Shown here: positions 46,080 through 56,585 of the stretch, one piece after another
Position numbering within the stretch: position 1 is the first letter of the stretch
How the letters are laid out: every line of letters begins with the position of its first letter
Assembly: GCA_026225945.1 (NCBI GenBank)
Contig: JAMJFZ010001258.1
Span: 2,866,501 to 2,930,500, forward strand
Direction of reading: 5' to 3'
DNA length: 64,000 bases
DNA from: Cricetomys ansorgei
Lineage: Eukaryota > Chordata > Mammalia > Rodentia > Nesomyidae
Position numbers and translations under genes: made by a program
The notes under the pieces: generated by a model
The model's database searches: none
Told to the model about the DNA's origin: nothing
The model's input: the letters and a program-made list of their open reading frames with translations, nothing else

Positions 46080-46520
46080 TCAGAGCCAGGGCCGCTGTGA
46101 TCCATCCCCAGAACCACCCGCCGTTTGCGATGGAGCTGGGCATATTTCCTGTGCTCTGATGAGGACTTTATCATTGCAGGGCCAGGAGGAGGAAGAAAAG
46201 CTCCACTGATCTTCCTGATGGCGGCATTATTAGAACTTTCTCTTGCCGTTCCATCTCTCTGTCTGCTGACCTTTTTTATTGGATGGCGAAGGCGCAGCCA
46301 TCGCTTAAGCTTATGATCCATTGCCTCGATTTAGTATTCTGTTTGTTCAAAAACATATCTCCTGCCCAGCCCCTCTGGCAGTACGTTGAAAATACAGATG
46401 GGGAAAAATACGACTCTTATCAGCCCGAGCGCTCAGTTTAAAAAATAGCTCGAAGCCTTATCTAGCAGAAACCATCAGGCGTCATATGCAACTGTTAGAT
46501 CGCAGGAAAGGAGGTCAAAA
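46080..46520. promoter_or_regulatory. Candidate regulatory element with GATA-type and CpG-bearing sites
   Basis: gaccttttttattggatggc, gaaggcgcagccatcgctta and agcttatgatccattgcctc, then cttatcagcccgagcgctca, ttaaaaaatagctcgaagcc, ttatctagcag and atcaggcgtcatatgc combine AT-rich runs with retained CpGs and several TTATC (GATA) motifs. No repeat match or persuasive frame. Function is inference. Confidence 0.42.
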
Positions 46521-47464
46521 AGCAGGGAGGTGGCTAGGAAGGGGTGCTCTGGGTTTTCCAAGGCACATATAAGGTTCAAGAACTGAACGTACTAAATGGC
46601 AGGCCAAGGCAGACCTCAGGTAGGACAGGCTCCATCTCCTAACCCTTCTCCTTGATGGCCCAGTCACACCCTGGCTGTGGGGATTAGCACGGTGGCTCTG
46701 GATGGCCGGCAGGTGCTTGTAACCTTAGCTACACAGACCCGACTTATTCATCATCTGCTCCCCAGGAAAGACGGCTTGACCGTGTGGATCTTCACCTGAG
46801 AATAGGTGTGTTTCTTTTTCTTTCCAAAGTGGCCGCAGCCGAATCAGAGCATGGAGGGGCTACGTGAAAGCCCGGTCTCTTCTAGTGAAAACCAAAACTT
46901 AGCAATGTGTGATTTTTTTTTTTCAGTCAGTTCAACTGAACTTCTGGTGACCTCAGAGAGAGAGAGGCAGAGAGTGGGGGTATCATAACATCCAGGTCTG
47001 AGGAAACCATGATCCTCCAGGGCAGGGACGAGGAAATGAAACCAGAGAGCGGGGCTCCCGGCCCCCAGGTCTCTGCTTAGCATCAGCTCTGACAAGTCAA
47101 TCCCAAGTTCTTAACCACGATTGTGGGTGGGGTGTCAAGACAGCGCAGTGGCTTCCAGCTTCTCCCACTCTCTCAGTTACAGAGTCAGAGGTGAACTACC
47201 TCTGGCATGGGTGGAGGGTGCGTCCCCGGAATTGAATTGCCAGTTGACAAAGAACTAGGAATCACTTTCCCCAAAACCTTTCTGGTCCTAGAAGAGTTAT
47301 ATTTGTATTTTGTTTTTGTCTCTAACAGAATGGCTGACTGTCTGGGTTGTGTTAGGATTTAAGACACATGTACTTGTCAAGAAGAAGAAAAGAACACTTC
47401 TGGAAAAAATAAAAATTATTCTAGATTAGAGGCAAATTTGTGAGCCTGGTTAAAGAGGTTAAAG
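46521..47464. other. Unique non-coding sequence
   Basis: No repeat or gene recognised. Confidence 0.4.
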
Positions 47465-47995
47465 AGCGAGAGCCATAGAGACAGTGACTGAGACTCTGAG
47501 ACAGAGATACAGAGACACGGAGACAGAAACTCAGAAACAGAGAGAGATACAGGGACACAGAGACTCTGAGACAGAGACACAGAGACAGAGACATAGAGAC
47601 AGAAACAAAGAGAGAGATTCAGGGACACAGAGACAGAGACTCTGAGACAGAGATACAGAGACATAGAGACAGAGACACAGAGACAGAAACAGAGAGATAG
47701 AGACTCAGAGACAAACACAGGAACACAGAGACTCAGAGACAGAGACTCCAGAGACTTAGAGACAGAGACACAGGGACACAGAGACTCAGTGACAGAGACT
47801 CAGAGATAGAGACACAGAGACAGAGACTCAGAGACAGAGACACAGGGACACAGAGACTCAATGACAGAAACACAGAGAAAGAGACATCGAGACAGAGACA
47901 TAGAGACAGGGACACACACAGAGATGGGGAAGAGAAGAGGAGGAAGGAGAGAAGAGAGAACTAGGAGAAGGAAAGGAAAGAAAGGAAAAGCTGGC
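47465..47995 (+). repeat. GACAGA/GACACAGA purine-rich array
   Basis: About 450 bp built from agagacag, acacagag, actcagag and acatagag, purine-rich on the plus strand, then about 70 bp of nearly pure GA/GGA (ggaaggagagaagagagaac, gaaaggaaagaaaggaaaag). The minus frames that cross it encode Ser/Leu/Val repeats and are artefacts. Confidence 0.95.
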
Positions 47996-49207
47996 TTCAT
48001 ACCCGGAATTCTAAGTGTGGTAGTTTGGAGCAAGGTAGGGTAAAAGAGATGACACATGCACAAATCACTGCCCAGCGTTGTGGAATTCCATGTAAAATGC
48101 TGAGTGGCCTCACACTGGTTTGGAATGTTGAGCTGGATGGGGCCTCCAGATATGATGCCTTCTCTCTGGGCAGTTGTAGAATGGGTGATGGTGGCACCGG
48201 AGGTCAGAAGCCTTCCTGGCCTTGCCACTGGAGTTCTAGCTACACCCAGGGCAGATCCACCTTCAGAGGAAAAGAACATCAGAACCTCTGCACAGATTCC
48301 CACGTGGAGAACCCCTCTTGAGTCAGGGTAGGTCCTGTGTCTGCAGGAGCAACAGAAGACTGAGGACTGGTGCTGAGCCATTACAGGTCTAGACCTTGGG
48401 GGACCAACCACTGCAAATTCCTTCTTCCTGGGATATGGATATCTGAGGAAGACTGAGAGAGTAAGTGTGGGGTGTAGCCTGCCATGCCAGAGACAACCTG
48501 CAGAAACTGTGCAGAGAAAGACCCTGGGGTCACATGGAGAGGGGGAGGGACTCAGCACCCTCTCCCTTGCTTCCAGAAGGTTGTAGACACATCTCATGGT
48601 AACCACCTGCAAGAGCTTAGTAGGGTCAGCAAAAGAACTTCCAGGTAAGTTCAGTGAAGCCACACAGCTGTGAAGTATAACCAATCACTGTTGTCTTAAA
48701 CAATCACATGACGGGCAACTAAAACAAAGGACTGTCTGAATTTTTGTTTAATCATCCGTCTGTCGATTCATCTGTCTGACACTGGCTGGGTATCTGCAAT
48801 ATACCAGACAGGACAGGGAGCCACTGCGAAGCAGTTGAGGCATTACCTGGTTCCTTATGTTGGGTCTTTCAGCTCAGTATTAGAAACAGACATTGTCTTA
48901 GACAAGTAGCTATAGCCATGTGGGTAAAACAGGCAGGGCCAGAAAGCTGTGGAAGATCACATTCCGTCCAGCACTGAACTAAGAAATACTATGTCTAGCA
49001 CCCGATAAAAACAGATGTAAGCAGCAGAGAGACACCACGTAAACAGAGCAGAACAAGTGTCAGAGACTAGACGGGACACCGCTAGGAGCCAGGACGTTAA
49101 CACAGACGTGAGTACGTTCCACAGCAAAGAAAGCTCGTGGTGTAGAAAGACCCAAGCCAAGCTTCTGGAGATGATGATTACAGCGAGAAGGAAGACATGC
49201 TGGTCCG
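47996..49207. other. Unique sequence
   Basis: Part of a 294-codon minus frame (47800-48684) lies here; its C-terminal end is in the purine array. No domain recognised, no repeat seen. Confidence 0.35.
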
Positions 49208-49745
49208 CATCACAGCGGACCAGAGCGTGCAGAGAGATCCAGACTAATGTCCTGGTGGGCATCATGGTAGACCAGAGCATGCAGAGAGATCCCAGCCCAT
49301 GTGCTGGTCCGCATCATGGTAGACCAGAGCGTGCGGAGAGATCCCAGCCCATGTGCTGGTCCGCATCATGGTAGACCAGAGCATGCAGAGAGATCCCAGC
49401 CCATGTGCTGGTCAGCATCATGGTAGACCAGAGCGTGTGGAGAGATCCCAGCCCATGTGCTGGTCCGCAACACTGCAGACCAGAGCGTGCAGAGAGATCC
49501 CAGCCCATGTGCTGGTCAGCATCATGGTAGACCAGAGCATGCAGAGAGATCCCAGCCCATGTGCTGGTCAACATCATGGTAGACCAGAGCGTGTGGAGAG
49601 ATCCCAGCCCATGTGCTGGTCCGCAACACTGCAGACCAGAGCGTGCAGAGAGATCCCAGCCCATGTGCTGGTCAGCATCATGGCAGACCAGAGCATGCAG
49701 AGAGCCGGCTAATGTCCTGGTGGGCATCACGGTAGACCAGAGCGG
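49208..49745 (+). repeat. 52-bp minisatellite with a 156-bp (3 x 52) higher-order repeat
   Basis: The core accagagc starts at 49219, 49271, 49323, 49375, 49427, 49479, 49531, 49583, 49635, 49687 and 49734: nine exact 52-bp steps and a final 47-bp step. Three unit types (catcatggtagaccagagca, catcatggtagaccagagcg with tgtgg, and caacactgcagaccagag) recur in the same order from 49375, so 49375-49530 is repeated almost exactly at 49531-49686. Both edge units instead carry taatgtcctggtgggcatca-type sequence. Long frames on both strands show a 52-residue period and are not genes. Confidence 0.97.
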
Positions 49746-50094
49746 AGAATAGGAAAAGCCCACAAGGGAGTACTGAGAGGGGGCAGAGGCTAAGACCGAA
49801 ACAACATGGAAAACAGTGGCTCTGTAAGATGCCAGGTTCTCCGAGTGAAGGGAGAAACAGACAAAATGTGTGAAGCAATGATAGTCAACTCCCCCGAGAT
49901 GTGATAGAAACTATAAATGTACAAGTTCAAGCAGCTCAGGGAACCCCAAGTCCGAAACCAAGCAAATAAGTAAGCACATGTACATGTATGTAATACAGCA
50001 ATGTACACAGTGTATGGTGTCATAACCAAGCTGTGAAAGCAGTTTAAAAAGTCATAAAGCCATACATATTATTCAGGTTTCACTACAGGAACAG
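49746..50094. other. Unique non-coding sequence
   Basis: Nothing recognised. Confidence 0.4.
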
Positions 50095-50535
50095 ATCAGG
50101 TAGAATGACATATATTAACACGGGATTTATTAGACTCGCATACACAGTGTGGCTAGTCTCCACAGTACAGAGGCTGGGAAGACTAGATGTCTCGGCAGCC
50201 CCGCCTGGCTGCAGGCCTGCAGGACCCCTGCAGGAACGCTCGTCTTCAGTCCACCCTGGACAGCACAAGCAGCTGGATTCTGATGTCAGCAGAGCAAGGC
50301 GGCAGCGTCGGGAGACGAACTCACAGCAAGATGTGGACAGAGATGAGCTTCCTGTGCATCGAGGGCAAGCAGTGTGAAAGTCAAGCTCTCTCCTTCTAAC
50401 CCTTTGCCTTGCTGCAACCAGAGGTGCCAGCCACATTTAGGGTATGCCTTCCCATTTCAAATAACCTGATCAAGGAAAGCCAGCCAGTGGTCCAGTGGCC
50501 CCAGGTCCAGTCAAGTGAACAAGCACGATCAAACA
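50095..50535 (-). mobile_element. Rodent repeat 'A' variant, antisense copy
   Basis: gggatttattagactcgcat, cacagtgtggctagtctcca, tagatgtctcggcagccccg, ccagccacatttagggtatg and ccttcccatttcaaataacc, then ccaggtccagtcaagtgaac, follow the antisense order of the variant with a 'tttattag' opening. Confidence 0.65.
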
Positions 50536-51499
50536 ATACACGAGCTGTTTTAGATACTTTTCTGCTGCCTCAATAAAATACTGACCAGAGCAACTTACTG
50601 AGGAAAATGATCATCTGGTTCCCAGTTTCAGAGGGATATCCATCATGGCGGTTACAGCAGGGCAGCAGGGACACCAGCTTGGCCCGGCATTCAGGGAGCA
50701 GAGAAGTTGCATTTCACCCATGCACAGGAGGCAGAGGAATAGAGCAGGAAGCAGTGCTGGACTGCAAAACCTCTGTTAGACACAGCGATCACAAGAGAAG
50801 ACATGGACGAACCAGCGTGATTTGTTGGGACGAAACAGGGGTTCGGTGGGAGGGGAAGAGGGAGGAGATAACCTGGGTGAATGTGCTCAAAGTGCTCTCT
50901 TGTGGAACTGTGGAAGAAGAAATACGTAAACTGGAGCTAAAGCATGTCCTTCTAATGAGACATTGCAAAACCATGCTACACGACATAACCACCATACATT
51001 TATAAAGCTTACAAGCTTAAAGTAACGGCCACAGTGAGGAGAAACTGTAAGAGACGCAGAGTCTGGCGGGCAGCACTCAGGAACAGGCCTACTTGGGCTA
51101 CTTGATTCTGACAGAAGTACAAAAGCAATTCCGTCTGTACTAAGAGCGTTGACATGCCCTCATAGCCATGTGAGAACTCAAGGATTCCCACCCTTACCGT
51201 ACATAATGCAGAAAGTCTCCTCGAGAGAAGCGTAGACCCAAAGGCAAACATGAAAGAAAAATCTACACATTGTAGAAGAAAAGATAGAAAAATCTGAGTG
51301 GTCATGACTTTTACAAAGATGTTTTCAACAGGATGGAAAGCAATGGATAGGATCTTATGAAATCTGACGTGTCTTTAAAACACTAATATATAAAAAATGA
51401 TAAAAACTGTAGCACGGGAAATTATTGGTTAAAAAACCAACGTGTGTTGCTCATATAAAGAACGCAGTGACTAGTAAGGCACGCACAGACGAGAAACTC
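50536..51499. other. Mostly unique; may include the left part of the old L1
   Basis: 51250-51500 is A-rich and LINE-like (aagaaaagatagaaaaatct, atgaaatctgacgtgtcttt) but cannot be placed firmly. Confidence 0.35.
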
Positions 51500-51861
51500 A
51501 GGTAGCAAAAGGCTTATGAAAGTGGGTTCAACATCATTAGTCATCAGCCAAACAGATTAAAGCCGTACTGATCTGCCACCACACATTAACTGCCATTCAT
51601 AAAGTTACAAATCCCGCTCACAGCAAATGAATCAACTACAACTCACACGTGCTACTCCTGAGCACACAAAATATTACAGCTACTCTGGGGAATCATTTGA
51701 CAATTTCTCTTTAAACTTCGGTAACCATGAGACCCAGTCTTTCTATTTTACATATTAACACACGCACACACAAAATGGAAGTACAGATTTTCATAAGGAC
51801 ACAAACACGTGTTTATGTCAGCTTTGTTTAAAACAACACAGAACTACAAATAGATGCCAGA

Positions 51862-51990
51862 GCTGGGCCTGGTGGTACCTGTAATCTTAGCTCCTTGCAA
51901 AGCTGAGACAGAAGCTCAAGACCACACATCCAGGGCTAGCCTGGGCAACATAAGAAGTCTCTGTCTCAGGAGAAAGAAAACAGACAAGAT
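51862..51990 (+). mobile_element. Old B1/proto-B1 SINE nested in the L1M relic
   Basis: gctgggcctggtggtacctg, taatcttagctccttgcaaa, gctgagacagaagctcaaga and gctagcctgggcaacataag, then ctctgtctcagg, give the 7SL order in a form close to proto-B1 rather than modern murid B1. Confidence 0.85.
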
Positions 51991-52740
51991 ACTATGTTAA
52001 GCCACATAGCACAGCATTGCATATCTACAAGGAATTTTGTCGGTAACCAGGAAGGAAGGAGCTGTGGACATAAACAAACACGGTGAGGTCTCCAAACAGC
52101 TAAGTGAGCAGCCAAAGAGACAAGAGCACACACCAAATGAGTCAGCCCAGACAAAGTTCCCCAGAACATACCAACTGGTACAACTACCAAGTTGAAACTG
52201 TATCAGGTTCACCGGCATTTAACTTGGAAACTCCGGAGATGTGACTCCATCTTATGTGCAAAGAATGCTAGTGTCCAATGATCTAATTTTTACAATATAT
52301 AAGAGTTGTGGGGTTCTTGTCTAAAGTGGTGGCCACGGAGCCTGGGAGAAGACGCTTGCTTTCAAAGAGGAAATCACAGTAAGAAACCACTCTGTGGTTT
52401 GTTCCCAGTGGGATGGCAGTGGCCATCACAGAAAGGGGGGAAGTAGGGTGTGGGTAAAGGGTGCGTCTTGTTGGCAGGAATATCAAGTGCTGACTGACTG
52501 GAGCAAGCATGGCAGCTCCACAAACAACTGAGCCTAGAATCCCCGGATGAACCTTCAGTTCTGTTTCTGAGTATGCATTAAGGGGATTGAAAGCAGAACT
52601 AAAGGAAAATTTGTACACGTGTGCTCACGGCGGCATTGCGCACGCCAGCTACAAGGTGGGAGCAGCCAAACATCCACCACAAGTGAGTGGCTAAGCAGAC
52701 GCACATTCCTGGGATACGCTCAGCCCTGAGAAGGAGGAGA

Positions 52741-52985
52741 GTGGGCTGGTGAGATGCTCGGTAGGTGACGGAGCTTGCTGCCAAGCCCGAGGACCCCCGG
52801 TCACTCCTCAGAAGCAAGTATCAGAAGGAAAGGACTGACCTCAGCAGCTTGTCCACAGACACACACATGCACCATGGCATGTGTGACCTGCATACATGTA
52901 CACACACACACACATGCACCATGGCATGTGTGACCTGCATACATGTACACACATACAGAAATAAATAAATGTGAAAAAAATTTAA
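52741..52985 (+). mobile_element. RSINE1 SINE with a duplicated tail segment
   Basis: gtgggctggtgagatgctcg, gcttgctgccaagcccgagg and ggaaaggactgacctcagca are RSINE1. The segment acacacatgcaccatggcat to acctgcatacatgtacacac occurs twice (about 52861-52905 and 52907-52951). The tail is agaaataaataaatg. The same tail region was amplified much further in the 28.4-kb copy. Confidence 0.88.
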
Positions 52986-53563
52986 AGAAAGGAAAACCTA
53001 TGTCATACTACACCATGGAAGAGTCTAAAGGTCATTATGCTAAATGCAATAACCCAGTCACTAAAGGAGAAACTGTGTGACATCATAGACGTGACGTGCG
53101 TAGAGCAGGTGGGATCCGCAGAAAGTAAAGTGGGGAAAGAGAGAAAATGAGTTTAACTAATGGAGTTTAGTTTTTCACAGTGGAGAGTTCTAGAAATAGG
53201 TCAGAAAAATCGCACAATTGGGTGGATATATTAAATGCTACCAGATCGCATTTTCAAATGATTTAAATGGTCTGTTTTACCTTATTATTTTTTTAACCAC
53301 AATTACTAAGCGGAAAAAGTATAAGATATTCTCTGCAATGTCATGTATTTTTTTTTAAAAGAGAGCAGAAACACGTAAGTACCTGCGAATTGAAGCTGTT
53401 AAAAGCTTATAGCACATTTAAAACTTGTACCCATTAAAAATAATTAGATTCTTGTCTTCATACGGAAATGATCTCCAAAACTTTGTGTGTAAAACAAAAC
53501 CAAACAAGATACAGAACTGTGTGTGTTCCCAAGTGTGTGGATAAAGATGGGAGAGAGGTTGAG

Positions 53564-53637
53564 AACACACACACACACACATGCACACGCACACACACAC
53601 CACATATCACATACACACACACACACACACACATGCA
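53564..53637. repeat. Interrupted (CA)n microsatellite
   Basis: gagaacacacacacacacac, then catgcacacgcacacacaca, ccacatatcacatacacaca and so on. Confidence 0.95.
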
Positions 53638-53691
53638 CCACAGTTGAATATGCATACAGTATTCCTGGAAGGATGCACCGACATTCAGCAC

Positions 53692-53905
53692 CAGGCTGAA
53701 GAGAAGGCTCAGCAGTTAAGAGCATATACTGCTTTTTGAGATGACCGAGGTCAGTTCTCACCACCGTGTCAGCAGGCTTGTAACCACCTATGACACCAGC
53801 CCCAGGGGAATCTGATGCCTCTGGACTCTGCAAACACCTGCACTCACCACACACACCCACATTCAGGCACACACATACATAATTTAAAACAATATAAATT
53901 TTAAG
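53692..53905 (+). mobile_element. B3-type SINE, sense
   Basis: ggctgaagagaaggctcagc, agttaagagcatatactgct (the tRNA-like A box), gtaaccacctatgacaccag, ccccaggggaatctgatgcc and cactcaccacacacac with acataatttaaaacaat at the end, in B3 order. Confidence 0.88.
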
Positions 53906-54104
53906 GAGAATTGGCACCAATGGTGGCCTCTGGGAGTGGGTGAGGGATCTTTCTGTCCTCTGAAGCATTACCGAAAGTGCTCATAGCCTAGAGGTTGTGT
54001 AAAGTGCATCAGAAGTCCTGCTGGCCACCTGAGCGTGCTTCATCCTTGCACAGCTATGGGGGCACTTCACCCCTACACATGGCTGCCCTCTCCTTTGCAG
54101 CTCC
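53906..54104. other. Unique spacer
   Basis: Nothing recognised. Confidence 0.4.
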
Positions 54105-54430
54105 CCTGTTTACCCTCAAGGAACACAATCTCTCTGAAGCCATGTGTCCTCTCTGCTCAGCTCTGTGTCCTGTTACTGTCATGGAATACAGTCTCTCTGT
54201 AGCATCTGCTCAGCTGTAGCTCCTCCTGTTTACCCTCATGGAATACAGTCTCTCCGTAGCCCCTGCTCAGCTCTGTGTCCTGTTTACCCTCATGGAATAC
54301 AGTCTCTCCGTAGCCCCTGCTCAGCTCTGTGTCCTGTTTACCCTCATGGAATACAGTCTCTCCGTAGCCCCTGCTCAGCTCTGTGTCCTGTTTTCCCTCA
54401 TGGAATACAGTCTCTCCTAGCCCCTGATCA
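54105..54430 (+). repeat. 54-bp minisatellite, six units
   Basis: tggaatacagtctctc units start (at atgg) at 54181, 54238, 54292, 54346 and 54400, with a diverged copy at about 54118. Steps are 63, 57, then exactly 54 three times. The 18-codon period keeps a plus frame (54238-54420) and minus frame open. Confidence 0.96.
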
Positions 54431-55062
54431 GCTCTGAGCCCTCCCCTACAGACCCTTTTCAGGTCTTCCTCCATAAGGCTTCTGAAAAGGCCGAGGTGTC
54501 TGCGGTTCCCGCCACCTCCCTGCCACCTCACCTGGCTCAGGCTCCACATTTCCCCCCACTTACCATCAGCCCAGGCCTGGACTGCTTGCAGCCTGCTTGT
54601 CAAGTCCTAACCCTATACTTCCCATCAGTGCTCCCTGGAGCACTTGGTAGCACTGGCCAGTTCCCATGCCGTATGCCTGTGCTCTGTCTTCTTTCCTCCC
54701 TGGTCCTTAGCGGAGTCTGATCACTGCTTGCCTGGCCTCGGCACCTGGCACACACCAAGGGCTCTGGAAAGGCCTCCTCCCCCTACCTTTCCTCCTCTTT
54801 TCTCCTACAGACCCTCCGGCCTGTGGTGTCCTTCATGGCCATGCTCGCCTGTCTGTCCCCATTGTCAGCCTTCCACTACCCCCCCCAACAGCCATCACAG
54901 GCTGACCCCATGTGTCACACCTCAGACTCCATTTCTAACCCTTGATGGAAGCCATTCCTTGTGTCATGCCAAGCTGAGGGCTTGCCTGACCGAGCATTAC
55001 CTCCAGGTGGGCTCTTCCCAGCGGTGCTGTTTCCTTTCTCTTCCCATCCACCCTCTGCCCCC
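54431..55062. other. Unique pyrimidine-rich sequence
   Basis: No repeat or gene recognised. An open frame at 54644-55171 runs into the next array. Confidence 0.4.
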
Positions 55063-55215
55063 TCCCCGAAGCAAGCTTCCCCATGCCAGCCTGGTGACCT
55101 CCCCGGAGCAAGCTTCCCCATGCCAGCCTGGTGACCTCCCCAGAGCAAGCTTCCCCATGCCAGCCTGGTGACCTCCCCAGAGCAAGCTTCCCCATGCCGC
55201 CTGGTGACCTCCAGC
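55063..55215 (+). repeat. 37-bp minisatellite, four units, HindIII site in each
   Basis: gcaagcttccccatgccagc starts units at 37-bp spacing, with ccatgcc at 55081, 55118, 55155 and 55192. Each carries ctggtgacctcccc and one aagctt. The unit boundaries are almost invariant, so the array is young or homogenised. Confidence 0.96.
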
Positions 55216-55304
55216 AGAACTCTGAGTCTCCTTCCTGTCCCCTGCACCTCTCAGTCAGCCATTGAAGTTTTTTAAAAATTAAATTCTTTCTCAGCCACAA
55301 GGTG

Positions 55305-55380
55305 TCAAACTAATCACTTCAAAAATGGTTAACTTTATGTTCTATGAATTTCACTTTAATATTAAAAAGTCAATTACTGA
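55305..55380 (+). mobile_element. L1M 3'-end fragment
   Basis: cacttcaaaaatggttaact, ttatgttctatgaatttcac and tttaatattaaaaag are the usual L1M 3' end ('cttaaaaatggttaaaatggtaaattttatgtta'). Confidence 0.6.
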
Positions 55381-55699
55381 ACAGGTTGTAACATCTTACT
55401 GATTCCTTCACTAATTAATGAGTTAAATAAAATCTTGAACATGCGTTCATCAAAAGAGCCAAGCTGCTTTACCCTCCTGAACCTGCTTAAACACTTCACG
55501 TCTCCCCCACGTTCTCACAGGAATCTGCAGTCCTCAGCGTCCCTCCCCAGGCTGCCAGGGGGACTCTCAGCAGTGACGGAGACCCTCTGTGACCGCCCAA
55601 CAAGGCATTCGCTGACACGGGATCTTGCAGTGTGACTCCTGACCAAAGAACTAATTGCTCGTTGCAGTCCTTTGTAACTGATTAGATTTGCTTTAACTC
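55381..55699. other. Unique spacer
   Basis: Nothing recognised. Confidence 0.4.
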
Positions 55700-56283
55700 A
55701 AATACCATATGTAGACTGGATAGCTCAGAGATCATTCTCAGTACCCTGCTCTGCTCATAGGGGTGCCTAGCCCAATCTACATCAGAGAGGCTTCTCTGGC
55801 AGCTGATGGGAGGCCCGAGCCCAAACACCAAGCTGACCCCACTGAAGGGGGAGAAGGGAGATTGTGGGGCCCAGAGGGGCCAAGGACACCAGAAGAACAA
55901 GCCCCATGGAGTCAGCTGACCAGCACTCTTAGACACTCACAGAGACTGAAGCATCAGACACGGAGCCTGGATGGTCCCCTGATATATCTTACAGTAGTCT
56001 GGCTTGGCGTTCTTGTAGAAGTTCTACAAGTTGGAGTAGGGGAGTCTCTGACCCTTTGGACCCTTCCCCTCTTGCTGGATTGCCTTGTCCAGCCTTGATG
56101 TAGGGGTGCATGCCTGGCTTTGTCCCATCTTGGTATGCCCTATTCTAGTGGTAGCCCTGGGAGGCCTGGTCTGTTCTGATAGGAAGCAGGGGTGGGGCAG
56201 GGGTGGATCTGGGGAAGAGGAGAGATGGGGGAGCTGGGAGGGTGTAGGGAGGGAAGGATGAGGGTTGGGTGTATTAGACAAGA

Positions 56284-56363
<80 letters not shown>

Positions 56364-56372
56364 AAATACCAT
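55700..56372 (+). mobile_element. 5'-truncated rodent L1 (3' UTR only) with target-site duplication
   Basis: The body includes ggggtgcctagcccaatcta, catcagagaggcttctctgg, cagctgatgggaggc, ggggccaaggacaccagaag, cacagagactgaagcatcag, cccctcttgctggattgcct, tgtccagccttgatgtaggg and ctgttctgataggaagcagg, the rodent L1 3' UTR in order. The tail is (GATA)n then (AAAT)n, 56286-56363. The 9-mer aaataccat flanks the insertion at 55700-55708 and 56364-56372. It lacks both ORFs. Confidence 0.93.
56286..56363 (+). repeat. (GATA)7(AAAT)n microsatellite in the L1 tail
   Basis: Seven gata units switch cleanly to about 13 aaat units; pure and likely polymorphic. Confidence 0.97.
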
Positions 56373-56447
56373 TTCCCTTCCTTTCATGGGAGAAGACAGG
56401 GACTCTGGTCCAGGCTGGTTTTGAACTCTGTCTCTTTGCACCTGAGA

Positions 56448-56585
56448 ATGACCCTGAACCTTGACACTCCATGACCCTGAACCCTGACACTCCATGACCC
56501 TGAACCCTGACCTGCAGGTCCCTGAACCCAGAACTCGATGACCCTAAATGCTGACCTCCAGGCCCTGAACTCTGACCTCCCTGCC
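56448..56585 (+). repeat. 23-bp degenerate minisatellite, about six units
   Basis: atgaccctgaaccttgacac type units start at 56448, 56471 and 56494 (23-bp steps); later units (56538 onward) are diverged (gatgaccctaaatgctgacc, ggccctgaactctgacctcc). Confidence 0.88.

Larger units (their letters stand above)
51500..53320 (+). mobile_element. Ancient L1M, ORF2 end to 3' UTR, with nested SINEs
   Basis: catcattagtcatcagcc (51529), gctactctggggaatcattt (51679), aaccatgagacccagtcttt (51723), aaaggaaaatttgtacacgt (52601), ggtgggagcagccaaacatc (52655), aggtcattatgctaaatgca (53029) and the 3' UTR-like gcacaattgggtggatat (53212) run collinearly along an L1M 3' end. The B1-like SINE at 51862 and RSINE1 at 52741 interrupt it. 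A 'wggtggccacgg...' stretch at 52300-52400 is unplaced. Confidence 0.65.

Noticed and set aside
47800..48684. 294-codon minus-strand frame, longest in the window
   Set aside because: Its last third is the GACAGA array. The rest has no domain and no evident splice or poly(A) support. Probably chance, though cheap to check.
49208..49745. CRISPR-like regular array
   Set aside because: The 52-bp units are contiguous with no unique spacers, in a eukaryotic genome; it is a minisatellite. The same applies to the 33-, 27-, 37- and 54-bp arrays.
49314..49763. 149-codon minus frame with an internal 52-residue repeat
   Set aside because: The 156-bp higher-order repeat of the minisatellite explains it completely.
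54644..55171. 175-codon plus-strand frame
   Set aside because: It runs into the 37-bp array, and its unique part has no domain or splice support.
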